Shown here piece by piece: positions 1 to 9,213 of a stretch of DNA of 64,000 bases. The stretch is from positions 38,135,797 to 38,199,796 of the forward strand of contig CP136061.1 of NCBI GenBank assembly GCA_032622095.1, written 5' to 3'. Numbering within the stretch: the stretch's first letter is position 1; each line of letters begins with the position of its first letter. This DNA is from Siphonodentalium dalli (Eukaryota > Mollusca > Scaphopoda > Gadilida > Siphonodentaliidae). Below the pieces are notes generated by a model, which saw only the letters and a list, made by a program, of their open reading frames with translations, ran no database searches and had not been told where the DNA came from. The position numbers and the translations under genes are program-made.

Positions 1-401
1 TGAACTTTGTGCATTTCTACTCGGCACCGACGTCATGCAGTCGCCGGTGGAAATAGCACAACGCATGGATCAAATAGTTATCGACACTGCTTCATTTCTG
101 TTCGTCTTGTGTCAACTGATTCGAGGACAATAAGTGCATTATTAATCCATGACGTTGGAATGTCGACCTCGGCTCTCATATCCAAATGGACATATTTGAG
201 CCATATGGGACATATGAGACAGTAAACATATTACGGCGGAGCCACTCCGCAAACACAGTGTATATTATTGTTCCATTTATATGAAATATACATATTCTTC
301 TCCATATTGGAGGTCCACAATGAATATATATATGCAACTCAGGTATGCTAGTATGCGACTATATAAAAACAATATTTAGCAACAACAAACAGTACATCAT
401 A
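1..401. other. Left edge, no supported gene
   Basis: AT-rich DNA without a recognisable gene. I looked on the minus strand for the missing third globin exon (helices G-H with a conserved Trp) and did not find it, so it probably lies beyond the left edge. A short plus-strand frame runs from the window edge to a stop at 131-133, too short to call. Confidence 0.5.
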
Positions 402-861
402 TGTGACCCGCCATATCAAATCTGGTCGTAAGTCGGGATTTTTTTTACCCTGTGCCAATGCAGTCTCTTATATATGCGAGTCGACCATAGGTCGCCTCGC
501 ATATATAAGAGAATGCATTGGCCTAACAATTTTTTATCATTTTTTTTAAATAAATGTTTCTTACAATTTTTAGGACATAACATAAAAAACATCCATTACC
601 TTGCAGGAAGCCCCACACATATATAGAATAATATAGAAGAGTGTCGTCTGCTCATGTTTGTCTGGGGCTCTGTATGGGTGAAATTATAAAATTGTTAAAG
701 AATACAATAAAATATTTATTAAAAGTTATTAAAATTGTTAGGCCAATGCATTCTCTTATATATGCGAGGCGACCTATGGTCGACTCGCATATATAAGAGA
801 ATGCATTGGCACAGGGTAAAAAAAAAAAAACTTACGACTGGATTTGATATGGCGGGTCACA
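402..861. mobile_element. Mariner-like MITE with paired-hairpin core
   Basis: A 460-bp non-coding element with long terminal inverted repeats. The left end begins TGTGACCCGCCATATCAAAT and the right end is its reverse complement with few changes. The inverted repeat continues through a GTCGTAAG segment and a poly-T/poly-A tract into an inner core at 448-816. Both ends are flanked by TA (400-401 and 862-863), which fits the TA target duplication of Tc1/mariner-type elements. That assignment is inferred from TA and terminal symmetry only, because no transposase is present. The core is the same paired-hairpin sequence found in the two piggyBac-like elements at 4.7 and 5.9 kb, but the outer ends here are unrelated to theirs. 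If the globin gene model is right, this element sits in intron 2. Confidence 0.7.
448..816. repeat. Paired-hairpin core, copy 1
   Basis: The core starts CCCTGTGCC and ends GGCACAGGG. Each end is a 69-nt hairpin (454-522 and 742-810) with a 27-bp stem and a 15-nt loop. The stem begins GCCAATGCATTCTCTTATAT (one change in the left hairpin) and ends in GCGAG; the loop is TCGACCATAGGTCGC. The two hairpins are inverted copies of each other, separated here by about 220 bp of AT-rich DNA. Confidence 0.85.
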
Positions 862-1113
862 TATGTGGTTTTGTTAACTCAAGCTCAACGCTGTTATTAA
901 CATCTAAATTAAGTTTTACATCGCTTATATGCACGTATATATATATACTACTAAATCTAGTTCCGCACACTAGAGTACTGGCGGTACTCAACATTCATTA
1001 CCGGTAACGTGAAAATTACCCAAGTACCAACTGTTCTGGCATCGGTACTGGTACCATTGAGAAGCCTGATAACACAGAAAACTAGATATTTTTATTGCAT
1101 TTGTAAAACGTAC
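862..1113. other. Putative globin intron 2 (part)
   Basis: Sequence between the donor of the globin exon and the miniature element. The open frame runs on past the donor to a stop near 988, but the residues beyond the donor show no globin pattern, as expected for intron read-through. Confidence 0.5.
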
Positions 1114-1339
1114 GGCCATATGTTCCCCGCCAATCTTAAAATTTCGGTGGTCTTTCCCGTGGCTTAAGAGAAAGTCCGCTGTTTTTGCATAGTCTCCGAA
1201 AGCCGCCACCATATCGTCTATTCGAGTGATCACTTTTCCCACCAGCGCCTTCAGAAGGTCTGTGTTCTTCAGTTCATCCGAGCTCTTACCTTTAAACTTC
1301 GGGAACAGATCTTGTAGCTCTGGATACGTTTCGAACAGT
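1114..1339 (-). CDS. Globin central exon (B12.2 to G7.0)
   Basis: A 226-bp exon encoding one split codon plus 75 residues of a haem-binding globin. It starts LFETYPELQDLFPKF (end of helix B, helix C and the CD corner with Phe CD1), runs through helix E (DLLKALVGKVITRIDDMV) and helix F (LLSHGKDHRNF), and ends GGEHMA. The His of GKDHR fits the proximal haem ligand F8. The distal E7 position aligns with Leu in KALVGKV rather than His, which would alter ligand binding. The acceptor is GATTGCAG|A and the donor GCC|GTACGT; both fall where animal globin introns are ancestrally found, B12.2 (phase 2) and G7.0 (phase 0). Human beta-globin exon 2 is 223 bp, almost the same. The exon body is free of stops. 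The ATG about 50 bp upstream of the acceptor is intronic, so no start is claimed. No third exon is seen to the left. Confidence 0.88.
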
Positions 1340-1657
1340 CTGCAATCGTGAATATATACTTGTAACAAAGGCGCAGCAACATGGGTTGGGGGTTCTTGAG
1401 TAACCAAAGCATGGGCATGCGACCATTACGTGCAAAAATTGAGTCTACCACGTTCAATGGTAAAGTAGTCTGCGCTATTTAGACACGAGAAATTATAGAT
1501 GCTAATTTAAAAGTACTAAAATGTTATCAGATTTATGCGATGCAATAATTTGCGAACCAGATGTACACAAGTAAACACATGTATGAATTAGAAGATAGAT
1601 GACATACCGGGGTCCAACAATGTAAATAAGTGTATATACCACCATAACCACAAATAT
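1340..1657. other. Intronic DNA upstream of globin exon
   Basis: Contains the acceptor region of the globin exon (moderately pyrimidine-rich on the minus strand, ending GCAG at 1,340-1,343). No other exon or repeat was recognised. Confidence 0.5.
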
Positions 1658-1738
1658 ATCATCTTCATCATCATTATCATAATCTTCATCATCATCATCA
1701 TGCATCATCATCACCATCATCATCATCAGTATCATCAT
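1658..1738. repeat. (CAT)n microsatellite
   Basis: An imperfect trinucleotide run of CAT/ATC units, about 27 repeats with interruptions. On the minus strand it reads as a Met/Asp-rich frame, which is a product of the repeat and not a gene. Confidence 0.9.
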
Positions 1739-2690
1739 GTAACTAATACTATTTTGTTAACTTACTAATGCGGTTATGTTACATATTGATTTATGGCTAA
1801 GGCATGCATAATAAAACATTGAAACAAAAATATGACCTGATGTCAAGACAAGTAAGTATAAATTAATCACAACAAATATAATCTCAACACTTTACTGCGA
1901 GTGGCAAGAAGTTTGAACAACATTATTTTTTCACAAACGGACTCGACAAGCGATACTAGACACCTTCCGTATAATGAACGACAACAGATAATTATTATGT
2001 CACTATAAATTGTGTTCATTCTAATCCTTGTCGTTATTCCCTATCCGGTGTTACGATTACGGTTATGGATTTTCAACAACACTTACACATACACCATATA
2101 GTAATAAGTTCGCGATCGTTTCTCGGTTCCTCAATGTGGGAGATGACTCTGAGATTATATTAACTTTCAAGGGTTGATAAATCCTCATGTCAACCTCGAA
2201 ACGATGCAATAAGTGTTTTATTATATGATCTACCAATGTTGTGAAGCTCCATTAGGCCTGGAACACCTTACTGACCCATGTATATACATGTGTGTTAACG
2301 GATCCATCAAATGCACAACAATGTAAATACTTTATCATTTGACAAACCCAGGGATTTTCAATTCCTATTAATAACAATGACGTCGCCTAACTTAAAATTG
2401 TTATTAACCCTTATTGCCTATTTATAGCACAATCCGGTATATATCGTCATTTATCATATGACTCAATCATTAATTACTTTGGAAAGTATGTCAGAAATCA
2501 ATTCATATGAACTACTTGTTCATATCACCTTCCGATAATTTGATTGGTTTGTTGACAAAAAGTGTGTTCTGATTTGCTGAATGGCAGCCGGCGCCGAGCC
2601 GTGTCTCTTACTAAATGCAGGTCAAATTCGTGCGCGTCAATCAACGCGATGCCGAAATTCTCGCAATTATAATCTTGAAATATATAGTTT
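1739..2690. other. Unrecognised AT-rich stretch
   Basis: No open frame of coding character, no RNA gene and no clear repeat seen on either strand. One GC-rich patch near 2,583-2,650 (GCAGCCGGCGCCGAGCC and neighbours) stands out from its surroundings without a recognised identity. Confidence 0.4.
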
Positions 2691-2944
2691 TGGACATTGT
2701 TATACGATAAATAGAATATGTAATTCGTATTTATCTAATAAACATACGATATAATGTCACAAACTGAGAACATAATAGCACACTATATCTTCGCGTGCAT
2801 ATTATTTCTGCTAGTTCACCAGGTGTAATTGGGCTTCCGGTGCAATGAAGTGACGTCATATTAACCTTTTGCTGCCGATGTCATATAGCTATTTAGTGAT
2901 TTGTGTGCGTTTTGGACATCATAATCAATTTATAGGTGTCATAT

Positions 2945-3108
2945 GATAAATAGAATATGTAATTCGTGTTTCTCTCATATGATATTTATGAAACTCGTCA
3001 CGAATTTTCAATTTTCTCTCACCGGAGGCTCGAGAAAACTGAAAATTCTTAGACTCGTTTCATAAATATCATATGAGAGAAACACTCATTTCATATCCTC
3101 TATTTATC
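2945..3108. repeat. Foldback (inverted repeat) element
   Basis: Two arms with almost perfect complementarity, about 2,945-2,995 and 3,056-3,108; both contain the stretch CTCTCATATGATATTTATGA in opposite orientations. Inner parts (AATTTTCAATTTTCTC against GAGAAAACTGAAAATT) pair as well, leaving a short loop around CACCGGAGGC. A diverged direct copy of the left arm (GATAAATAGAATATGTAATT) lies at about 2,705-2,725. No target duplication was identified. Confidence 0.8.
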
Positions 3109-3310
3109 AACTTCTTTTCAGTACGATTTAGTTTAGGACTTTTAGAAGAAAGTTTATGATCATATAACAAGCACGAATGTCTCACAAATGGACTCGTAGT
3201 CGTCATTTCTACGACAAGGTTAATATAGAGGCTTCGTATGTGACGCAGGTAGAGTAACGCGTACGTTTCGCAAAACATAACGACTACGATTAGATTTGTG
3301 TTTTATATAT

Positions 3311-3457
3311 AGAATATACGCATAGTGTTTCTGATTAACAAATTTAATCCATAGGTGGGATTGGCGATTTACACAACGAGCTTCAGCGAGTGGTGTAAAT
3401 CACCAATCCCACGAGTGGATTAAATTTGTTATTCAGAAACACAATGCGTATATTTTG
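3311..3457. repeat. Second foldback element
   Basis: Arms of about 65 bp (3,311-3,375 and 3,391-3,457) are near-exact inverted copies. Shared blocks include GGGATTGG, AACAAATTTAATCCA and GAATATACGC, around a 15-nt loop. It lies only 200 bp from the previous foldback but has a different sequence. Together with the following repeats it forms a nested palindromic region to about 3,725. Confidence 0.8.
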
Positions 3458-3469
3458 TTTATGCCACGA

Positions 3470-3725
3470 TCTTTACAATGCGATGGATAGACACTTTTCT
3501 GTTCAAATTGTATGGAGAAAGTTTAATCCACTCTGCGAAGTTTATGACACAATCTTTATAAATGCGATGGATAAATACTTTTCGTTCAAATTGTATGGAG
3601 AAAGTTTAATCCACTCTGCGAAGTTTAATCAACAGTATGCACATTTAATCAACGGGTGTTGATTAAATGTAAAATTTAAACATATGGCTTTATTTATATT
3701 GTAAGATCGTGGTATAAACTTTAGA
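3470..3725. repeat. 84-bp direct duplication and nested hairpins
   Basis: Two tandem copies with an 84-bp period (for example AATGCGATGGATA at 3,477 and 3,561, followed by TTCAAATTGTATGGAGAAAG). They are followed by a tight hairpin, ACATTTAATCAAC with its complement around a 4-nt loop near 3,640-3,668. A CACGATCTTTACAAT block at about 3,466 has an inverted partner near 3,700. Plus-strand frames here arise from the duplication. Confidence 0.7.
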
Positions 3726-4699
3726 ATTAACATACCGATGGAGATTACATGGAACACTAAATGAGTTATCACTAATATCGGCATGTAGACTGCAGAAGGA
3801 GACATGGTGACAGGGACGTCGCGAGAAAGTATGATGGGGTTGGGTCTCACCCCAACTTTGGTCAAAACTTACATCAGATGACACAACATTAGTTAAAAAT
3901 TTCACACCAGCATTAAGTTAAATTTTGTTCTATTCATCAGTGGGGAATATGTTGTTTTTAGACCAACATTTGTATATTTTACTACATGTACTACATGTAA
4001 ATATTGGAATGAAATGGTCATCTGTTGGAAATTTTCCAACACTGGAAAGCTGGGGCCAGTCTAGTTGCTAGGATTTAGCAATTGTCATGATCAGGTTTCA
4101 AAATGTTCTCATATATACCGGGCCGAACCACGCATGCCATTTTCAGGTGTTTATCTCAAACTGTTCGCATGCATAGCTGAAAAACCACTGATCCATTGAG
4201 AATAGGCTACCCCCCCCCCCAAGACCTGAATGCGACGAAAAATATGAAAAGCAAAGCACAATGAGGGCGTGTGAATAGAATTATGCAAACTTGTGAGTTT
4301 GGTATGGTTACGTAACCCACCCACACAACGGAAACCCTCTAGTCAAGTCCCTGTATGCAGATGAATTAGTGCCCACGTTTAGTTCAACCAACGGAACGAT
4401 TTATCAGGTAGAATGCACAGCATGGAATGAATGGTAGGTTATAGTAGTGTTGCTTCTTGCGATTGTTCAAGGTTTTGTTAGTGGTTCCCCCATATCACGC
4501 AATAAAGTGTTTTAATCAATCAGTTCATTCACTTGTCCAGTTAGGGCGTCTACGTTGTGTAGTGGTCTAATTAATTTTTGCTCATTCTATACTCATGATA
4601 TCAATAACGTCTGAGCAGTCATGCATGACGCAGAATAGTAAAAAAAAGATTTTATACAGTTTGAAACGTTCAGACTTCCATCTTGTTGTTGCTCAATTG
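3726..4699. other. Unrecognised stretch
   Basis: No supported gene. Contains a run of about ten C at 4,211-4,220. Open frames here are short and without codon or domain character. Confidence 0.4.
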
Positions 4700-4703
4700 T
4701 TAA

Positions 4704-5050
4704 CCCTTTACCCAACAGAACGGCCTTGTGCCAATGCATTCTCTTATATATGCGAGTCGACCATAGATCGCCTCGCATATATAAGAGAATGCATTGGCTT
4801 AACACATTAAAAATTATAAAGATTTTTTTTAGGCCAATGCATTCTCTTATATATGCGAGGCGACCTATGGTCGACTCGCATATATAAGAGAATGCATTGG
4901 CACAGGGCATAACTGTAACTATCACAATGTGGTCAAGGAGCCGGTTCCAATGATATCCATATTTGTATGGTTCTATTGAGACAGACCGAAGATATTTTAG
5001 GCCGTTGAAGCTTTATTTGGCCGGTTTTGGCCGTTTTGTTGGGTAAAGGG
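4704..5050. mobile_element. piggyBac-like MITE 1 with paired-hairpin core
   Basis: A 347-bp element flanked by TTAA on both sides (4,700-4,703 and 5,051-5,054) with terminal inverted repeats beginning CCCTTTACCCAACA. TTAA duplication with CCC tips is the hallmark of the piggyBac superfamily; no transposase is encoded. The paired-hairpin core sits directly inside the left terminal repeat (4,724-4,907). The rest (CATAACTGTAAC onward) matches the copy at 5,892-6,284 in inverse orientation, so the two are members of one amplified family. Confidence 0.85.
4724..4907. repeat. Paired-hairpin core, copy 2
   Basis: Two 69-nt hairpins, 4,730-4,798 and 4,833-4,901, with the same stem and loop as copy 1 (loop of the left one ACCATAGATCG), separated by only 34 bp. 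The left tip has CTTGTGCC instead of CCTGTGCC. Confidence 0.85.
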
Positions 5051-5054
5051 TTAA

Positions 5055-5887
5055 TTTGTTTTCACTTTTTTTTTAAAGTCCTCCTCAACACATTTCACTT
5101 CTATGTCCAATCACGAGGTGTTACCCTGTATCATGGTGGTGTCTATTTTAATGGCATTATTTATTTTTGGAATTCCATTCATTTATAATGCTCAAATCCA
5201 TGTTAATGTCGCTCATAGAACGGATAAGGATGCCAAATGTTGACTGTATGTCTGAATCAAAGTCGTTTGGTGGTTGAGAGAGGGGATGGCTCCGAGTTGT
5301 TGCTCTTGAGGGGTTCAGCATGTCAGAAATACTTCATGCATTATGGTCTATCATGTACGCCAAGATATTATATATATCCCGGGAAAGCTTATCTGCGAGC
5401 GAGAATTGATTAGTGTCAGCTTCCTTGGGTTAATAATCGTGGTATCAGACAAGCAAACTAGCTTCCTCGCCACAGTTTGGAGACAAACGCGTAAGAATGC
5501 GTACAAATATACACCACCTGCACAAGAGTTGGCGTATTCTGCATACCATGCATCTAATGCATCTAATACTTCATAACCACTTAGCGCAGCAAGAATCCAC
5601 CGAGGGATATGCGCGTGCTGAATTCTTCGCACGAGCTCTGGTCAATTTTCCATATAGCTAGGAGGCCGTGCATGCAGTTATCCCCAAAATCGAGACATCT
5701 CCATACATGTACAGACAGGCCATGTATGCAGTAGTATATAGTCCAGTTTAAACATAGACATACTGTATTGTATAAAATAAATATATAATAAAAGACAACC
5801 GCCCATCTCCCTCATACCACTAAATAAATAGAAAACAGGATAACCGACATCACACGTCTAGTGAATTATTGACGGATTTGTTACAGT
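5055..5887. other. Unrecognised stretch between the two MITEs
   Basis: No gene supported. Overlapping open frames of 77 and 93 codons on opposite strands at 5,343-5,632 show no domain resemblance or convincing splice context. They look like chance frames. Confidence 0.4.
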
Positions 5888-5891
5888 TTAA

Positions 5892-6284
5892 CCCTTTACC
5901 CAACAAACCGGCCAAAAACGGCCAAATAAAGCTGCAACAGCCTAAATTATCTTGGGTCTGTCTGAATAAAACCATACAAATATGGATATCATTGGAACCG
6001 GCTCATTGACCACATTGTGATGGTTACAGTTATGCCCTGTGCCAATGCATTCTCTCATATATGCGAGTCGACCATAGGTCGCCTCGCATATATAAGAGAA
6101 TGCATTGGCCTAAACAAAATCTTTTTTTAACACTTTTTTACCATTTTTTCTTACATTCTTTAACAATTTTATAATTGTTAATGTGTTAAGCCAATGCATT
6201 CTCTTATATATGGGAGGCGACCTATGGTCGACTCGCATATATAAGAGAATGCATTGGCACAGGGCCGTTCTGTTGGGTAAAGGG
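5892..6284. mobile_element. piggyBac-like MITE 2 with paired-hairpin core
   Basis: A 393-bp element with TTAA at 5,888-5,891 and 6,285-6,288 and the same CCCTTTACCCAACA terminal repeats as the element at 4,704, in opposite orientation. Its paired-hairpin core (6,035-6,264) is at the same place relative to the ends. The core was therefore already inside the element before the family spread. The right TTAA is shared with the next mini-element. Confidence 0.85.
6035..6264. repeat. Paired-hairpin core, copy 3
   Basis: Hairpins at 6,041-6,109 and 6,190-6,258, both 69 nt, separated by 80 bp. Single changes (TCTCTCATATATG in the left stem, TGGGAGG in the right stem) slightly break the stems. Confidence 0.85.
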
Positions 6285-6288
6285 TTAA

Positions 6289-6353
6289 CCCTTTCTATAC
6301 TAAATACTCCAAATGAATAATAGACTGTGAGAATGAATTCAGTGTAGAAAGGG
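6289..6353. mobile_element. 65-bp TTAA-flanked mini-element
   Basis: It begins CCCTTTCTATACTAAAT after TTAA and ends GTGTAGAAAGGG before TTGA (a one-base change from TTAA). This is the layout of a very short piggyBac-type miniature element. A terminal-repeat relative, in opposite orientation, is at 59,698-59,718 (TTTAGTATAGAAAGGG then TTAA), with a mutated copy near 63,375-63,395. Confidence 0.6.
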
Positions 6354-6831
6354 TTGAGATACATGAGTGTACTCTTCACTATTAACACAAGTAATTCATA
6401 CACACTATGTCGATAACCAAATGGTCTTAGCATTGCCTGACTAAAATCTGAATCGACGCTGCATTGTACCATTACGGTACTTGTATGCATATATTCGATT
6501 TCAATAATGATGCGTCTATGTGGAAGTCGCATATGATATAACACTATGTTAATCGGGTAAATGCCCACTGAAAGTGGGAACTTAAGGAGAGTATTATTGT
6601 CAAAACAATAGAATTATGACAAATCGATTTTGTCGATAAACAGAGTGTGTACATTATGCGATCTAACAACTGAAACGGCGATGTCACCCCAAACAGTCAA
6701 ACTAACAAACAAAACACTAAAACGGGGTGCAACATGCGACATATTATGTCCTATCGATAAATATCGCCACAGGTTGCAGGCGTAATTGGTGTTTGTGAAA
6801 TTTGGCGTTTGCGTGGAAACACTGGCAATTG
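6354..6831. other. Unrecognised stretch
   Basis: No supported gene or repeat. The minus-strand frames across it extend into the composite repeat downstream and have no recognisable domain. Confidence 0.35.
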
Positions 6832-7500
6832 TGCAGAGTAGAACTGTATGTACCAAATTTCCAAACCCCAAGTCGATAGCTCGAGTGGAAACGGCACTAT
6901 TAACTCTTAACTTGCCACCGCGGTTCCGTCGGGTTCGCAAAAAGTACACCGCACCTCCACTAGCTTCCAGACCACGGAAGTGGCATCACATCATGCAGCG
7001 AATACCCTTCTGCATCCATGGGCTATCGGGCAAGTCGATAGCTGTAGCGAAAGTGAGTATTTTAACCAATACGCTGCTGTCGAATTTGCTATGAATGTAC
7101 GCAAAGACGCCGAAAATAATCTCCCAAAGGGATCCGTGCGAGATGCAGAATAGACCTGTATGTACCAAAGGTCCAAACCCCAAGACGATAGCTCGAGCGG
7201 AAACCGTAATGTTAACCTCTAACCTATATCCTGCACGATAGTTCATGCCCATCTCCGTCGGGCCCGTGCATGGGGAGGTGCGATCGACGGGGGGGGGGGG
7301 GTATTTTCGGTGTTTTGCGTACACTCATAGCGAATTCGACGACAGCGTATGGACTAATATATTCACTGCCGCATCACCTAGATAATTGCCCAATCACCCA
7401 TGGATGCAGAGAGGTATTTGCTGTATGATATTTTGTCCATTTCCGTGGTCAGTCTGCACGCCAATGCTCGGACCCATCGGGAGGTGCGGTCGGGTGCCGT
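6832..7500. repeat. Composite direct/inverted repeat
   Basis: Four blocks. Block A (6,832-6,960) recurs directly as A' (7,145-7,275, offset 313 bp), sharing CTGTATGTACCAAA, TCCAAACCCCAAG and CGATAGCTCGAG. Block B (6,969-7,119) recurs inverted as B' (7,301-7,456), sharing CCATGGATGCAGA and GAATTTGCTATGAATGTACG-like stretches. Weaker inverted similarity continues outward to about 7,500. A run of 13 G occupies 7,289-7,301 at the inner edge of B'. The copies differ at many sites, so this is old. Frames across this region are products of the repeats. Confidence 0.75.
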
Positions 7501-8129
7501 CGGCTTTTAGTAGGACCGAAAGGCATCAAATAACTTTGATCTAGTCGTGTGCTTTATGCGAAGTAGCCAATCAAGTTCAACTATTAATATGATCACGTGG
7601 AGATTAAATGTTTTATTTCACGACAAAAAAATAGGGCCCAGCGTCCTTCATGTTCAAGTTGATTTGGAGTGCAGAGTGGGGCGACATTTTGGAAGGAAGA
7701 AGAGAAAAATGCATTGATTGAGGCATGGGGTTCACAGCAATGTCTTTACAATATAAATATGCAATTAATACCAAAAAACAAAACAAAACAAAGCGGACCT
7801 CAGAAATGGTGTCTATATCTGAATGCATGTGGAATAAGGTATTTAAGAAATAACTCTTGTTTCGATTAAGGTTAAGCAGTTATAACCGAAAAAAGTTTGA
7901 AGATAAATTATATAACGCGCGTAGCGTTCACAATAACCCACTGCGTTCATTCGGACGATCCGATCGCATCGTGTGGGGGTACATGTATAGTAGCAATCGC
8001 TCTATCGCAAACAACCGAAATCAGTATCGTGCGACATATATATATCACATCGTGTGCGGTCCACTTTCGAGTATTCCTAGTTTAAAGCCACTTGGCGCTT
8101 CAAAATACACCTAATAATATTCCATTTTG
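7501..8129. other. Unrecognised stretch
   Basis: Short overlapping frames on both strands without domain character. No RNA gene seen. Confidence 0.35.
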
Positions 8130-8450
8130 AATTGTTCCCGGTATCGAAGTAGGTCGATAAATATTTGAACTGCCTTTCTATGGACATTATATGTCTCAGT
8201 AAGACGCATTGAAGTCATACAAATACAAATTTGAACACGGTGTTTGGGTTCAAAAACAAACAACAGCCATGTGTACGACATGGAACAGAAAAGAGCGTTG
8301 CGTGTTAGTCTATACATGACATGGCAGATATAAGGAACGCTTGTTTCACTTAAGTGCGAATAATTTAAAACAGCTGGAAGTGGCTGTGACCATGTAAAGT
8401 ATTTTGCAGAGCATATGGCGGCATATCAATGTTTCGTGTGTCTGTCAATC
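8130..8450. repeat. Dispersed repeat, left copy (diverged)
   Basis: Clearly related, in the same orientation, to 59,160-59,480 and 62,940-63,150. Shared landmarks in order: CATTATATGTC, AAGACGCATTGAA, TTTGAACACxGTGTTTGG, GAACAGAAAA, and GCxGTGACCATG followed by AAAGTATTTT. On the minus strand part of it keeps an open frame whose translation resembles the 59-kb copy (TSMRLTETYN against NSMRLSGTYN). It may therefore be a remnant of a coding mobile element or gene fragment. I do not recognise the family. Confidence 0.7.
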
Positions 8451-8817
8451 TAGAAGATTTAGAATATTGATGTAGAATGGCGTGAATGACAGCTTAAACT
8501 ACGTGCATGACACACATTATTAGAGCTGAATTGGTCACTGTTATATGGTTTCGTGCAATAACCTACCCAGGATCTCCCAAAACGCGCAAAAAGTCACACA
8601 GTGTCTTCCAAATGATCAAACGAGTCACACTGCATTTCAAAATCTGGTTCATCAACAGTAGTCAAACTAAAAACGGATGCAATACCCGTCAATTTCCGTT
8701 GATATTAAACTCGAAAATCGCAAACAAATTAGTGTGGTAATAATAATTAGCAGACGACATATCTAAAAGTATGTCTTGGGTGATATTTTTATATGCTGGT
8801 TGAAATTGTGCACATTT
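8451..8817. other. Unrecognised stretch
   Basis: One 77-codon plus-strand frame at 8,507-8,740 with no recognised domain. Nothing else supported. Confidence 0.35.
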
Positions 8818-8958
8818 GATATATCCTAGGTGGCTCTTTCTACGTTTGGGATATCCTGGGTAGCTTGTTCTCCGTTTGGGAGATACTTTGTAGCGTTTTC
8901 TACGTTTTTGGATATCCTGTGTAGCTTTTTCTACGTTTGGGATATCTAGTTAGCGTTT
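8818..8958. repeat. 30-32-bp minisatellite
   Basis: About 4.5 imperfect tandem copies beginning at 8,818, 8,850, 8,880, 8,911 and 8,941. The unit reads roughly GATATCCTGGGTAGC followed by TTTTTCTACGTTTGG. The period is close to that of the neighbouring satellite, but the sequence is unrelated by eye. Confidence 0.85.
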
Positions 8959-9213
8959 TGCATGAATCCATGATACAATGAACAATTCGGCCTTATTAAA
9001 ATCTTAGATTAATTAGACAATAAATCAGATGAATAGAATCAGATCAGTATTGGCATTATGAAATCTTAACACATGTAGATGACAAGTTTACAGACATGCG
9101 AATATCGGGCAAGATAAATAATAAGAACGATATACCATTGCTATCGACGCACTGATAAACTAATATCAACAACATAAGCAATCACATGAACACGTGAAAA
9201 ATTGGTGTTTGTT

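Noticed and set aside
2-133. 43-codon plus-strand frame open at the window edge, ending in a stop
   Set aside because: Could be the end of an exon, but an open run of this length is common by chance and no motif is recognised.
988-1113. Extension of the globin frame beyond the exon
   Set aside because: Sequence after GCC|GTACGT loses globin character, and the donor sits at the conserved G7.0 position.
1502-1738. Met/Asp-rich open frame
   Set aside because: Produced by the (CAT)n microsatellite.
4593-4925. Protein-coding frame with repeated MRGDLWSTRIYKRMHW-type peptide
   Set aside because: The peptide is a translation of the 69-nt hairpin and recurs wherever that hairpin does; it is not a gene.
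6614-7324. Overlapping 100-112-codon frames as real genes
   Set aside because: They lie across a composite direct/inverted repeat and exist on both strands at once; no domain seen.
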